From positions 11,259,821-11,323,820 of the forward strand of contig CM035160.1 in the NCBI GenBank assembly GCA_020205615.1: 64,000 nt of DNA. Reading direction: 5' to 3'. The number at the start of each line of letters is the position of its first letter. Position 1 is the first letter of the stretch. The translations under genes and the position numbers were made by a program. The notes beneath the pieces were generated by a model, which made no database searches, was not told the origin of the DNA, and saw only the letters and a list, made by a program, of their open reading frames with translations. The DNA comes from Panax quinquefolius. Its lineage: Eukaryota; Streptophyta; Magnoliopsida; Apiales; Araliaceae. Of this stretch, positions 23,161 to 34,634 are shown one piece after another.

Positions 23161-24942
23161 ATATATATATGATAATAAAAACAATATGATCAACACATGG
23201 ATTTAATTTCAAGAGTAAGATTCATAAATCAACGATAATTTGGTCAGAAAAAGAAATCAATTTTGTCGTGAATAGTACTCCGTAAATAGTAACCTATAAA
23301 TAGTAACTCGTGCATAGTACCTCGTATTCATAAATAGTACCGTATACATAAATAGCGATGTATACGTAAATAGTGCCATATACATGAATAATGCCGTATA
23401 TGTGAATAGTAACCCTGACACAAAAAGGTAAAACTTTCATAAAAAAAATTAGAATTCATGAATAGTACTCGTAAATAGTACTGTATTCGTGAATAGTGTC
23501 GTATACATGAATAGTATCGTATACGTGAATAGTAACTCCGACACGAAAAAGGTAGAAATTTCACAATAAAATTCATACCAATATTTCAGCATAATGATAT
23601 TGAACGAAATAACATCACTTACGAAGAAAATAACATGCCTTACCTCAAAAGAACAATACTTCTGACTGGAATATCGAATATAATATTGAAGGAAACTTGC
23701 ACTGAATAGCAACTCTCAAAGTATCTAAATACTCACAAAAATACGCTCGATATTATAGAGAGAAAACTTCTTATTCTAGTGTGATTTTTAATTCTAACTA
23801 AGCACCCTATTTATAGGAAAATGCCAGAACGCCAAAGTAGACTAAAATTTAATAAAATAATATTTTAATAAAAAATTTCACGCACACCACTTGACCAAAC
23901 TCAGCACACCAAAAGTGCGGCCCACTAAATTCATAAAATTCCACAACCAAAAGTGGGGCCCACCCATTTTTTTATTAAAAATATTTATTTCCGAAACTTC
24001 AATAATTCATAATAAATAGCCATTTTATCATAAACATACGAACTTTATATCCATTCCATAGGAAATTTAATTCTCTACAACTTTGTAGAAGAAAGTTTTT
24101 CTAAATTCCAAACAGAAAATGACCGAAATCCACATACGGATGATTTTTAATACTCCAATTCTGACAAAATACTGATAAAACTCCTCAGCATTAATTCCTT
24201 CATCTATATCCACATAAAATAAATATTTTCTTATCATATAAATTAATAATTAATTAATCATAAATAATATTACAGAATCACAATAATGACAAACAGGTCG
24301 TTCCCAGGAAATAGGGGGCTTTTCGATAAGGATTTCTCTTTACTGACGCGCAATTAGGTAACCAAACCCCTTTCCTAGACAGAACTTCCTTAGACATTGT
24401 CAATAATGTTATCTAATAATATTATTCAAATAATATGAATTATTGATCTGATAATGGGAAATATTGTGCAATGACAATTATTGAAACAACAATAATATAA
24501 AATATCAATGTAGCAATTATTGAATTAATAAAATAAAATATTGAACAATAATTACTGTAACAATTATTGAGTAGTGTCTTCTTACGTAAGAATCAATAAT
24601 CCAAAAATACTGTACAATACCGTGGTGCTTTCTTGTGCAACCACCGTATTCATCGCATTTTTTAACCACCGTATTCCAACGATGTTAATTGGTAATAACT
24701 ACGCCAAGTTTATTTATAAAATCTAAAACTTGTCGTCGTATGAATATTCCCCGACAACAAGAATATTTCATGACCAAATGAATATTCCCCGACAACAATG
24801 AATATTTTATAATCACTTGCTTATTTTGTAAAATTTGCACATTTCACCCATAACCAAAGTATTATATCAAATTAACACCTTATTATTCAAAATAATAATT
24901 AGAGGAAATTCAATTTTATTTATAAAAAGTTGGGGTCTTACA
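23161..24942 (-). mobile_element. A-type LTR, proximal part, after the insertion
   Basis: Continues 20901-21614 and ends (LTR start, minus strand) at TGTAAGACCCC, position 24942. Contains a TATA-like box at 23807-23816 and arrays of short repeats with an ACTATTCA core at about 23270-23540. It adjoins another A-type LTR fragment at 24943 with no internal region between them. Confidence 0.8.
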
Positions 24943-26217
24943 AACCATCTAGATCGTCACTCCATTCCCCGACTAGTCTCGGCTATGTTCTAATTTCCTG
25001 GATAGAACAATGAAACCAAAAGGGTGAGCTCAAATAGCCCAATAAGAAATATTATGACTAAGATAATGCATAATAAATTATCGTTAACCTACAACAGTGT
25101 TAAACTGATAGAATACAATAAATAATAAGTTTAACTGCAACGGAACAAATAATTCATTAGAAGAGTCAAGTAGAACATGATATCTACAATCTTCTATGAT
25201 TTAAAAAGTTTATCATCAATTTTATCGTTGAGACTCTGCTCGATAAATAATCCATATCGCTGAATTATCCATGCACTACGGGCCAATGATATTCATTAGT
25301 ATCACGTCCACGAATTATCCATGCACTACGGGCCAAGGATATTCGTGTTATCACCAATGATTATGGTCATGCCAACAACTATCCATCAATGCACTACGAG
25401 TCAATGAGGACTTTTACCACATCATTTGTAACATTACAGGTCATGATTATACCGAATAATCTTTGGTCATAATCATAACAATCAATAGTCCATCTATGCA
25501 TTACGGGCCAAAGATGACTTTCATCACAATATAAGCATGAGGATGATGACAATTATATAAGAATTCAATTAAATGAGAGCAATGATAAATTTTAAAGATT
25601 TATAATTTAATTTATCCAAAATTTAATAATGTCCAAATTGTCAACATGATACTGCTTTGTGAAATAAAATTCAAGAATAATATTGTATTAAAAATGATTT
25701 TGACCGAAAAGAAATCAAATTTTGTCATGAATAGTACCCCGGGTGAATAGTACCCGAATAAATAGTACTTCGGGAATAATACCCTGTGAATTGTACTCCG
25801 GCATGAAAAGGTGAAAACTTATCAAGAATGTTCTGAATAATATTTCCGTGAAAAGATACTAGATGAAACACAAATTCAAGGATATTCTACTAATTTCACG
25901 GAGTATAGAAACAATACTTAACAAAAATGAGTGTAAAATTCAGAATCTAAAATGAAATAATATTACTTTCATACTACAACGTATGGAAGAAAATATTATT
26001 TTATTGAATATTGAACAAAAATAATATCCCTTATTTTAAAAAAAAGAGTATTCCAACTAGTATAACGGAGATATTCTTGAAGAAAACTTGCACTATTTTC
26101 AACACTCAAAGCTTCCTTAAACTCTAAAGAAATATGTTCAATATTATAGAAGAAAAGTTCTCTGATTTTGGTGTGATTTTCAATTCTAAACTAAACATCC
26201 TATTTATAGGAGAATGA
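24943..26217 (-). mobile_element. A-type LTR fragment
   Basis: Starts AACCATCTAGATCGTCAC, which aligns inside the LTR at about 16776, and runs to just past the TATA-like box (26200-26209). It breaks off where a B-type LTR begins at 26218. The LTR at 20901-24942 seems to have inserted here, or the two were joined by rearrangement. Confidence 0.75.
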
Positions 26218-28740
26218 TGTGACACCCCCAAATTCGGGTACTTCAATTCCACAGGATTTGGTGTTCACTGTACAAACATCATCTATCTATCTACCCATAA
26301 TAAATGCAAGCCATGCAATAGATAGAATAAAAATCTTCCCCTTAAGGGTTACAACATCTGAATAATAATAATACAATCCCAGGTTAAACTAACCTTAAAC
26401 ATCTGTGCGGAATCATAAACAAATAAGTCTTAAACAACATCATTAACTCAAGTCTTAAACATAAATACATCATCTAATAAAAAAAATAACAAGTCTTCAT
26501 CACTTGCTAACTTTGCCCTTGCCTTTACTAGTGGAAGGTTCATCAGTTTTTTCGTTCTTAACTGCAATGTTATTATTAAGCAAGGGTGAGCACGAATTCC
26601 CACAAGTATAATAATAAAATAATAGTATAATAACATGCGAGAAAAATAATAACTTCAAAATAAAAGCTCAACTTCTGAATCAAGAATGAATAACAAGAAT
26701 CAAAAGATTTCCGAGGGTCATAAGACCTTGAACTATGTCCTAGGTTATCAAGGGTTATACTTGAAACCTTTAACAGTCATAAGACCATGAACCTTTCTAC
26801 TCGTACTTAGTGGGATCAACCCTTAGTACCATATTGTGCACAATATCTTAATGCTAACGCATAAGTAAATCCCTTTGCAGGGTTGTTCATCTCAGTTTGA
26901 CATTCGAGTCCGCACCAAAGGAAGTTTGGTTTGGATAATTCAATAAGGGTTCTGAAATTTAGAACGTTCATCAACTAAGGACTAGTTGAATCAATAAGGG
27001 TTCGCTAGTCTAATAAGGTTCAATAATAATGATATTCAAATTGAATAATAATCTCAGAAAGTATACAATAGGACAATTATTATATAACTGAATCATACTT
27101 TGAAAAGATAATCAATCTTTAATATAACATTTGAACTTGAATAATAGTAATGATAATTTACTCGAGGTAAATAATAAACTTGAACAATAATGACAAGTAG
27201 GGTTAGGAAACTTGAACAATAATGACAAGTAGGATTACACTTTAACTAAGCACGTTCTTTGAATTTAATCCTACATACCATTCACATTCACAATACCAGT
27301 TAATTATAACTTAACTAATCATCAATGATCATTTTTTTGTCTAAACTTTGGTTATGACTATACTTAGTCAAATTATCACATTTACTGTCACATAAAATCA
27401 CTTCATGAATAATAATTTAATTATGTATTCCATAACTCAATTTACATGTAATTATATTATTTACATGCTAAGTATTTATTTTAACATCTCATTATACTTA
27501 TAACATAGTTTTATGTTCATTAAATCAAGTTGCTATCATGTTGCTAGACTTGAATATTAAAAATATTTCATTTCTCGGACATTACACTGCGAGTGGTATT
27601 GCGACGCCACTTTTGTACTAAGTCTTGCTACCAAGCACTTGGACATCTGGCGCTCATGCCTTGCAAGATATAATGCGTTGATGGCGCAAGATGCGTGAAT
27701 CAGAAATTGTTCTGCAATTCGCGAAAATTGCAGAACACAGCCAAAAATTTCCAATTAAATTATCACTACAGAAATTTAATCATACCCACGTGTTAAAGTT
27801 CGTATATAATTATTACCCAACATTTATAGAGTGACTTTAACCATTTAAAACACATAATCACAGAATTAACTTATGCAAATTGTACTGTTCTTGATGTTCT
27901 TGAAGGTTTTGAAAATAATTCATGAAAATTGACACTACGGATTCGTTATAACACCGAATCCGTTCATTTAAATTTTGGTCTCTTCGTATCAACATGCATA
28001 ATAAAATAAGAGTGTAAATTTTACGAAAACACTTATGTTTGACATATTAAAATCACGTATAAGGCCATATGGCTATAACCCAAACTCTGTAATTTTTTTT
28101 TGCAGCAATCATATACGACATGTTTTCATGAATTTGATGATATGATTTACATAATATATATAATTAAATACGGTGTGATATGTCATAACACATACACAAC
28201 ACATAATCATTACTCCTATCCCAATTACAGAGGTTCACAGAAAAATGAAAGCCATATTCATGAAAACTTTTAAAGATGTAAAGTAAACATTTGGGTTAAA
28301 GAGAATTACCTAAGCGTAGATGAAAAGGATGACAATTACTCTCTAATCTTTCTCAAAGATTTCTCAAATTCTCTCTGAAATCTCTCTGGCTCTCAATTAA
28401 CTAAAAATGAAAAAAACATAAGTTAAACTCAACTGAGCCTTTAAGCGCAGAGTTGAGGTCAGTTATTCCATTCGTGGTTTAACTGCCCCCAACTCCTCCT
28501 AAAGCCTCATTTGGCTAACAAACTAAGTTCAAAGCTCTTTATTTTAATAAAACTTTTTATCATATAGTTACAATAATGTCACACTCCTTTATAAATTAAA
28601 CCAATATCTTATTTAATTTATTTTAAATAAAATATAATAAATTCTCATAAATTCACATAGTCACATAATTAAATTTCTCATATATAAATAAATAATGTCA
28701 AATTATTAACTCTCTAATAATTAAATTAATTAAAATAACA
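26218..28740 (-). mobile_element. B-type LTR (about 2.5 kb), minus strand
   Basis: 3' end TGTGACACCCCCAAATTCGG at 26218. 5' start most simply TGTTATTTTAATT (minus) at 28740, where integrase homology begins. Relative of 43411-45696. A GC-richer patch at about 27590-27735 stands out from the AT-rich body. Open frames (26448-26636, 27557-27754) are LTR shadows. Confidence 0.65.
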
Positions 28741-29164
28741 TCATCCCAATACTAGCGTGGTAACTGTTGTTGTAGCCGAACTCTACTAACGGTAGGTGAT
28801 CATCCCAATTTCCTTTGAAGTCCATCACATAGGCTCTTAGCATATCTTCTAACGTCTGAATCGTTCTCTCACTCTGTCCGTCTGTTTGAGGGTGGTATGC
28901 TGTACTCATTCGCAATTGCATACCCATGCATTCCTGAAGACGTTTCCAGAAATTTGATGTGAAGCGCGGATCTCTGTCGGAAACAATTGACACCGGAACT
29001 CCGTGCCTCGAAACAATCTCTTTTACGTATAACCTTGCCAAATGATCTAAATTGAATCTGATTTTGATTGGAAGGAAGTGTGCAGATTTCGTTAGTCGGT
29101 CAACGATAACCCATACTGCGTCGTAGTCTTTCTGAGTCGTCGAAAGGCCAACCACGAAGTCCAT
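28741..29164 (-). pseudogene. Integrase catalytic core, 3' truncated
   Basis: Minus-strand frame starting [16 protein letters not shown] and running through [22 protein letters not shown] and [13 protein letters not shown]. These supply the D, D and E of the integrase DD35E triad that joins element DNA to the chromosome. It breaks after YHASIGM at the junction with the B-type LTR, so the C-terminal domain is lost. One in-frame stop separates it from the upstream part. Confidence 0.92.
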
Positions 29165-29176
29165 TGTAATATGTTC

Positions 29177-29788
29177 CTATTTCCATTCTGGGATTTCTAA
29201 TGGTTGAAGCAATCCACTTGGTCTCTGATGTTCTGCTTTCACTTTCTGACAGGTCAGACACTTGGCAATACATTCTGCAACATCACGTTTCAAATTCGGC
29301 CACCAGAAATGTTGTCGAAGATCTTGATACATCTTGGTACTACCAGGGTGAATCGAATATCGTGAACTATGAGCCTCGCTCAAAATGTCTTCCTTAATCT
29401 CTTGCACTGACGGTACCCAAATTCTACTCTCAAATCTCAGTATTCCTTCCTTATCCATCTTAAATCTCGGTTCAGTTCCTTCAGATATCTTCTTTGTTAC
29501 CTTTTTACATTCTTCGTCCTGAAGTTGAGCCTCCTTTACTTTATCTAGTAGAGTTGTACCAAATTGCATCTGAAATAGCTTCTCATCAATCTCCATAGGA
29601 TACTTCACTTCCAACTCTAGTTTCTCTATTTCTGTAATTAGCTCCTCCTGAGCAGTCAACATCATCAATTTCTCACGACCCTTTCTACTTAAGGCGTCGG
29701 CAACCACATTTGCTTTACCCGGATGGTATAAAATCTCACAGTCGTAATCCTTAATTAATTCTAACCATCTTCTTTGACGCATATTCAA
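29177..29788 (-). pseudogene. RNase H end and integrase zinc-binding domain
   Basis: Frame begins [19 protein letters not shown], the RNase H C-terminal end, followed by ADALSRK, a variable linker, then the integrase HHCC domain: [20 protein letters not shown] and [11 protein letters not shown]. The order is that of gypsy pol, upstream of the catalytic core. A stop codon at about 29168 separates the two. Confidence 0.92.
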
Positions 29789-30088
29789 ATCCTTCTGCGT
29801 GAAAATATATTTCAGACTCTAGTGAACTGTATATATTTCACACTTCTCCCCGTAGAGATAGGGCCTCCAAATTTTTAAAGCAAAAACAACTGCAGCTAAC
29901 TCCAAATCATGGGTCGGGTATCCCTTCTCGTAATCCTTCAACTTTCGTGATGCATACACAATGACTCTACCATTTTACATAAGCACACAACCAAGTCCTT
30001 TATGCGACGCATCGTTAAAAATAACAAAATTTCCTGTATCATCCGGAAGGGATAACACAGGTGCCGTACTCAATCTCTTCTTTGATTC
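29789..30088 (-). pseudogene. RNase H domain, interrupted by stops
   Basis: Between RT and the ORF at 29788, translation of the minus strand shows [20 protein letters not shown] and [14 protein letters not shown], typical of gypsy RNase H, which removes the RNA strand from the hybrid. At least three stops lie within it. Confidence 0.8.
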
Positions 30089-31095
30089 TTAAAAGCTTTC
30101 CTCACATTTCTCCGTCCAAACAAATTTCACAACATTAAGAGTTAAATTCGTTAACGGAGTTGCGATCTTGGAAAAGTCTTGTATGAACCTTCTATAATAT
30201 TCCGCCAATCCAAGAAAACTTCTTACTTCCGACTGCGTTCTCGGCACGGCTTCTACTTTGGATGGATCTACCGAAATTTCATTTTTATCTATTACGTGAC
30301 CAAGAAATTGTACTCGTTCAATCCAGAATTTGCATTTCAAAAATTTAGCGTACAACTTCTCCCTTCTCAATACTTCCAAAGTTAATCTCAAATGCTCTTC
30401 ATGTTCTTCTTTGGTTTTGGAATATACCAAAATGTCGTCTATAAATACCACCACGAATTTTTCCAAAAACGGCTCGAATACACCATTCATTAGTCCCATA
30501 AATGCTGCAGGAGCATTCGTAAGACCAAACGACATTACTAAAAATTCGTAGTGACCATAAACGCGCTCGAACACTGCTTTGGTACATCCTCCGCCTCACC
30601 TTGATTGATGATAACCGCTTCTCAAGTCTATTTGGAAAAGTATCTCGCTCCCTTTAATTGATCAAACATGTCATCGATCCTCGGTAATGGATATCTGTTC
30701 TTAATCGTGACCTTATTCAATTCTCTGTAGTCAATGCAGAGCCACATCGATCCGTCCTTCTTTTTCACAAATAACACCGGCGCTCCCCACGGCGATACGC
30801 TCGGTTGAATGTACTTCTTGTCTAACAATTCTTGTAGTTCTACCATTAGTTCTTTCATCTCTACTGACGCCATTCGGTATGGTGCCTTCGATATTGGAGC
30901 AGTTTCGGGCGCCAAATCGATCACAAAATTTATCTCTCTATCTGGTGGAAGTTCTGGCAAATCGTCTGAAAATACGTCAACGAAATCCCTCACAATCGGT
31001 ATCTCTTCTACCTTTGGATTCTCTTTTCGACTGTCGACTATGTAAGCTAAGTATCCTACACAGCCTTGTCTTAACAACTTCCTGGCTTGCATCAT
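30089..31095 (-). pseudogene. Reverse transcriptase, nearly complete but frameshifted
   Basis: Two minus-strand blocks. 31095-30628 covers [39 protein letters not shown] and [15 protein letters not shown]. 30574-30089 covers [19 protein letters not shown], the catalytic [16 protein letters not shown] and the [13 protein letters not shown] linker to RNase H. The roughly 50-base gap between them holds a frameshift and stops. This is the best preserved pol in the window. Confidence 0.92.
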
Positions 31096-31166
31096 CGTCA
31101 GATAACTCGCTTATCTAGGCGACTTGCTACCATAAAACACAACCTTTGGCGATTTTGTCGTAAAAG

Positions 31167-31495
31167 TTAATCGCTTCTTTGGCAATCAATTAACAACACC
31201 GTAATTGAATAACCAATCCATTCCCAATATAACGTCAAATTCCCCAAGTCGAATAGGATAAGATCTACGTTCATGATATTACCCTTAATATCCACTCTAC
31301 GATTCTTATGTACATACTTAACAGGGATTATTTCTCTATTCGCAATTTCTATGTTCATGGGGTAATCCAATTCATTCTTAGGTAAATCTAAATTCTTGGC
31401 AAAATCATCGGATATAAAGGAACAAGTAGCACCCGAATCAAATAAAACATAATCATTAATTTTATTGATCGGAATGATACCTGACACCACATCAC
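31167..31495 (-). pseudogene. Aspartic protease domain
   Basis: Contains FDSGATCSFIS, the DSG active site of retroelement aspartic protease (which cuts the Gag-Pol polyprotein), and downstream hydrophobic strands. A stop and a frameshift separate it from RT. No gag follows upstream; homology fades at about 31500. Confidence 0.85.
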
Positions 31496-31809
31496 GGGAT
31501 TGAATCGCATCTTGTCTTAAATCGTGTTGAAAGTCCGAGTGATTTGGTCGTTCGGTTTATTGCTGATAGGTCCCATTGATGGTCCTGGCTAAGCCTTTTA
31601 TTTTTTTAACTGATGAAATGGGGAGTCTTCAGTTTATTTTTTTAAGCGTCTTTTATTTTAAGCCAAGTTCATAGAGGGTTTGGGAGAGAAGAAGAAATAT
31701 AGAGAATTTGAAAGAGAGAAAAACAACGATATTGAGGGTTGGAGAAGAAGGGCTTTGGGAAAGGATTTCTCATAATTTTTGTAAGACCTCGAATTTTATG
31801 AAATAAAAG
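31496..31809. other. Non-coding junction with 30-bp LTR head remnant
   Basis: No gene. Bases 31780-31809 (TGTAAGACCTCGAATTTTAT...) look like the first 30 bp of an LTR, immediately followed by a second LTR start at 31810. The simplest reading is one LTR inserted 30 bp into another. Confidence 0.55.
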
Positions 31810-33305
31810 TGTAAGACCCCGAAATTTTTTTAAATAAAAAGGAATTTCCTTTATTTATTATTTTGAAATAGTAAGGGTTGATTTGATTAATGTGGATAGT
31901 TAAGGGTTAAATACGCAAATATTTCAAAATAAGCAAGTGGTTATAAAATATTCATTGTTGTCGAGGGAATATTCGTTTGGTCGTGGAATATTCTGCTTGT
32001 GGGAATATTCGTGACGATTTGTAGCAGTACCATGTGGGCCCATAACGAATAATTGGATGATGAAGAAAGCGATAAAGTTTGGGTGGTTATAAATAACAGC
32101 GTAATTATTACTGTTAAGATAATTGGAATACCCGGTGGTTAAAATACAATAATACTGGCGTGGTTGCACAAGATGCTTACCACGGTATTACACAATATTT
32201 TGAATTATTGATCCTTACGTAAAGGCACTACTCAATAATTATTACAAGAATTCTTGTTCAATAGTTCATTTTATTGATTCAATAATTCTTTGCGTTGATA
32301 TTTTATATTATTGTTGTTCAATAATTGTCACTACATGATATTTCCCATTATCGGATCAATAATTCATATTATTTGAATAATATTATTAGATAACATTATT
32401 GGCAATGTCTAGAAAGTTACATCTAAGGAGAGGTTTGGTCACTAATTGCGGCGCCAAAGATGAGAGAGATCCTTATTGAAAGCCCCTCTTTCTGAGGAAC
32501 TACTGGTTGTCATAATTGTGATTACGTAATATTATTTGTGAATAATTAATTATTGATTCATATGATAAGGAAATATTTATTTTATATGAATATAAATGAT
32601 GGATTTATTTATGTGGTTATTAATGAAGGAATTAATGTTGAGGTGTTTTATCAGTATTTTATCAGATTAGAGGTATTAAAAATCAAATCAGGGGTTTTGA
32701 GATATATTGCGGGGGTTATAATTTTTAATCCGGCCGTTGGATCGTTGTAATTTTTGGATATGTTATACATATATAAGTTGAGTATATGTCCACAAATTTT
32801 GAACCGTTAAAAATTCACGAATGATTTGTTATGAATTTTAAGAGGTGTGGTGATTGTTCGGATTAGGAAATTAGGTTTATAATTGATTTTGGTGGAAAAT
32901 TCTAGAATTGAGTGGGCCCCACTTGTGGTTGGTGAAGAAATGTGCTGAATTTTATTTCAAATGTGGTGGGTGGCAATAGTAGCGGTAAAGCCATCGGTAG
33001 CAGTCAAGTCCGCTTTCTTGGCTAATTAACGTTTTCTATATAATAGAGGGCTAAGTTAGAATTGAAAATCACACGAAACAAAGTTTTCTCTCTTCTCTCT
33101 ATATTATTGAGTGTATTTTGTGAGTATTTAGATACTTTGAGAGTTCTTTGTTCAAGATAAGTTTCATTCAAAGATCACTTGAGCCTTTTCTTCCGGCAAA
33201 TCTTGATTCTTTGAGGTAAGGGATGTTATTTTCTTCTCGATGATATTATTTCTTCAATATCATTATGCTGAAATATTGGTTGGTACTTTTTATCAAATTT
33301 GGAAC

Positions 33306-33395
33306 TTTTTCATGTCGGGGTTACTATTCATGAGTTACTATTCACGAGTTACTATTCATGAGTTACTATTCACGAGTTACTATTCACGAGTACTA
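33306..33395. repeat. 14-bp tandem array in LTR
   Basis: Units GAGTTACTATTCAC or GAGTTACTATTCAT, about six copies. Longer at 41640-41775 and altered at 39000-39075. Confidence 0.85.
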
Positions 33396-33734
33396 TTAAT
33401 GAAGCGTGAAGATGTTTTTGTGGAATTTCTATCTTTGGGTGTAAGATTCTTATTCACGCATATACGGCACTATTCACTTAATCTGACACTATTCATAGAA
33501 AAATGAAAATTTTTCTTTTAAATCTAAAATATCTATTCGGATACTAGCTTTGATTGTATCCATGTTTTGATCATTCTTGAATTTTACTTCACTATGATTA
33601 TTTATGAAGTATTTTGAACTCGGATTGTTTAAAGTATCACGAATCCATAATATTTGTCATTTTGTTTCAATCGGATTCGTTTCTTTAAAAATATTTTCAT
33701 CATCCTCGCCTTAAATGATGATATTATTGAATAT

Positions 33735-34080
33735 CTTTGGCATGTAGTCTGCAAAGATGAATGATTCTGAAGAATATCTTTGGCTGTAGTGCAAAGATGA
33801 AGCGGTGTTTAAATGAACATGACCGATGATGAATATCTTTGGCCTTTAGTGCAAAGATGAGCAGTGTTGAGATGAACATGACCGATTGATGAATATCTTT
33901 GGCTGTAGTGCAAAGATGAATGATTTCAAGAATATCTTTGGCTTTGTAGTGCAAAGATGAAGCGGTGTTTAAATGAACATGACCAAGTGATGAATATCTT
34001 TGGCCTTTAGTGCAAAGATGAGCAGTGTTGAGATGAACATGATGGATTGATGAATATCTTTGGCTGTGAGTGCAAAGATG
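33735..34080. repeat. 38-bp minisatellite in LTR
   Basis: Repeats of GAATATCTTTGGC...TAGTGCAAAGATGA with variable spacers. Roughly eight units. Confidence 0.85.
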
Positions 34081-34634
34081 AATATTTGATTTGAGATGAA
34101 TATTGATTGATGTTACGGGGATAAAATATTGATGATGAATTTGTTAAATTCATAGATTATAGTAGATTTCATTCTCTACGTAACTCTTACATGAATTATT
34201 ATTTCATTCTAATATTGATCCAAACTTGTTGTCTATTGTATTCTATCGAGTTTTTCCACGTTGGAGACTAACGATAATTTGTTGTATATTATCTTAGTCA
34301 TAACATTCTTCTTTCGGGCTAGTTGAGCTCACCCTTTTTCCTTGTTGTTCCATTTTTTCTTCTCGGGAGGCGAGAATGTAGCGAGTACTTAGTCGGAATG
34401 GAATGAAGGTTCTAGAGAGAGTTGTTTGGTAGTCCTCACCATTATTGTAAAATAATGTATCAATAAATGTGATGAGGATTTATTTGAGTATAAATATTAT
34501 CTAGAAGATAATATTTGTATTTAAACTCACGACTTTATTGTTGTGATAATAAAGTTGTAGTTGTTTACATACCATGTATTTGGCGACTCGAGAATGGGTT
34601 GGATGGAATGGACCTATTTTGGGGTCAAATCACG

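Larger units (their letters stand above)
31810..34634 (+). mobile_element. Ty3/gypsy 5' LTR, plus strand (about 2.8 kb)
   Basis: Starts TGTAAGACCCCGAAA at 31810. Ends near CCTATTTTGGGGTC at 34620-34634, where the usual CACA and primer site are degraded (the site reads GGTTAATATCGAGC against TGGTATCAGAGC). Pairs with 37591-40027. Carries a 14-bp tandem array (33306-33395) and a 38-bp minisatellite (33735-34080). Its TATA-like box reads CTATATAATAG, disrupted. Frames inside are shadows. Confidence 0.85.

Noticed and set aside
33735..34080. Regularly spaced repeats resembling a CRISPR array
   Set aside because: They are an LTR minisatellite in a plant genome, with repeat-derived spacers, present in several LTRs, and no cas genes.
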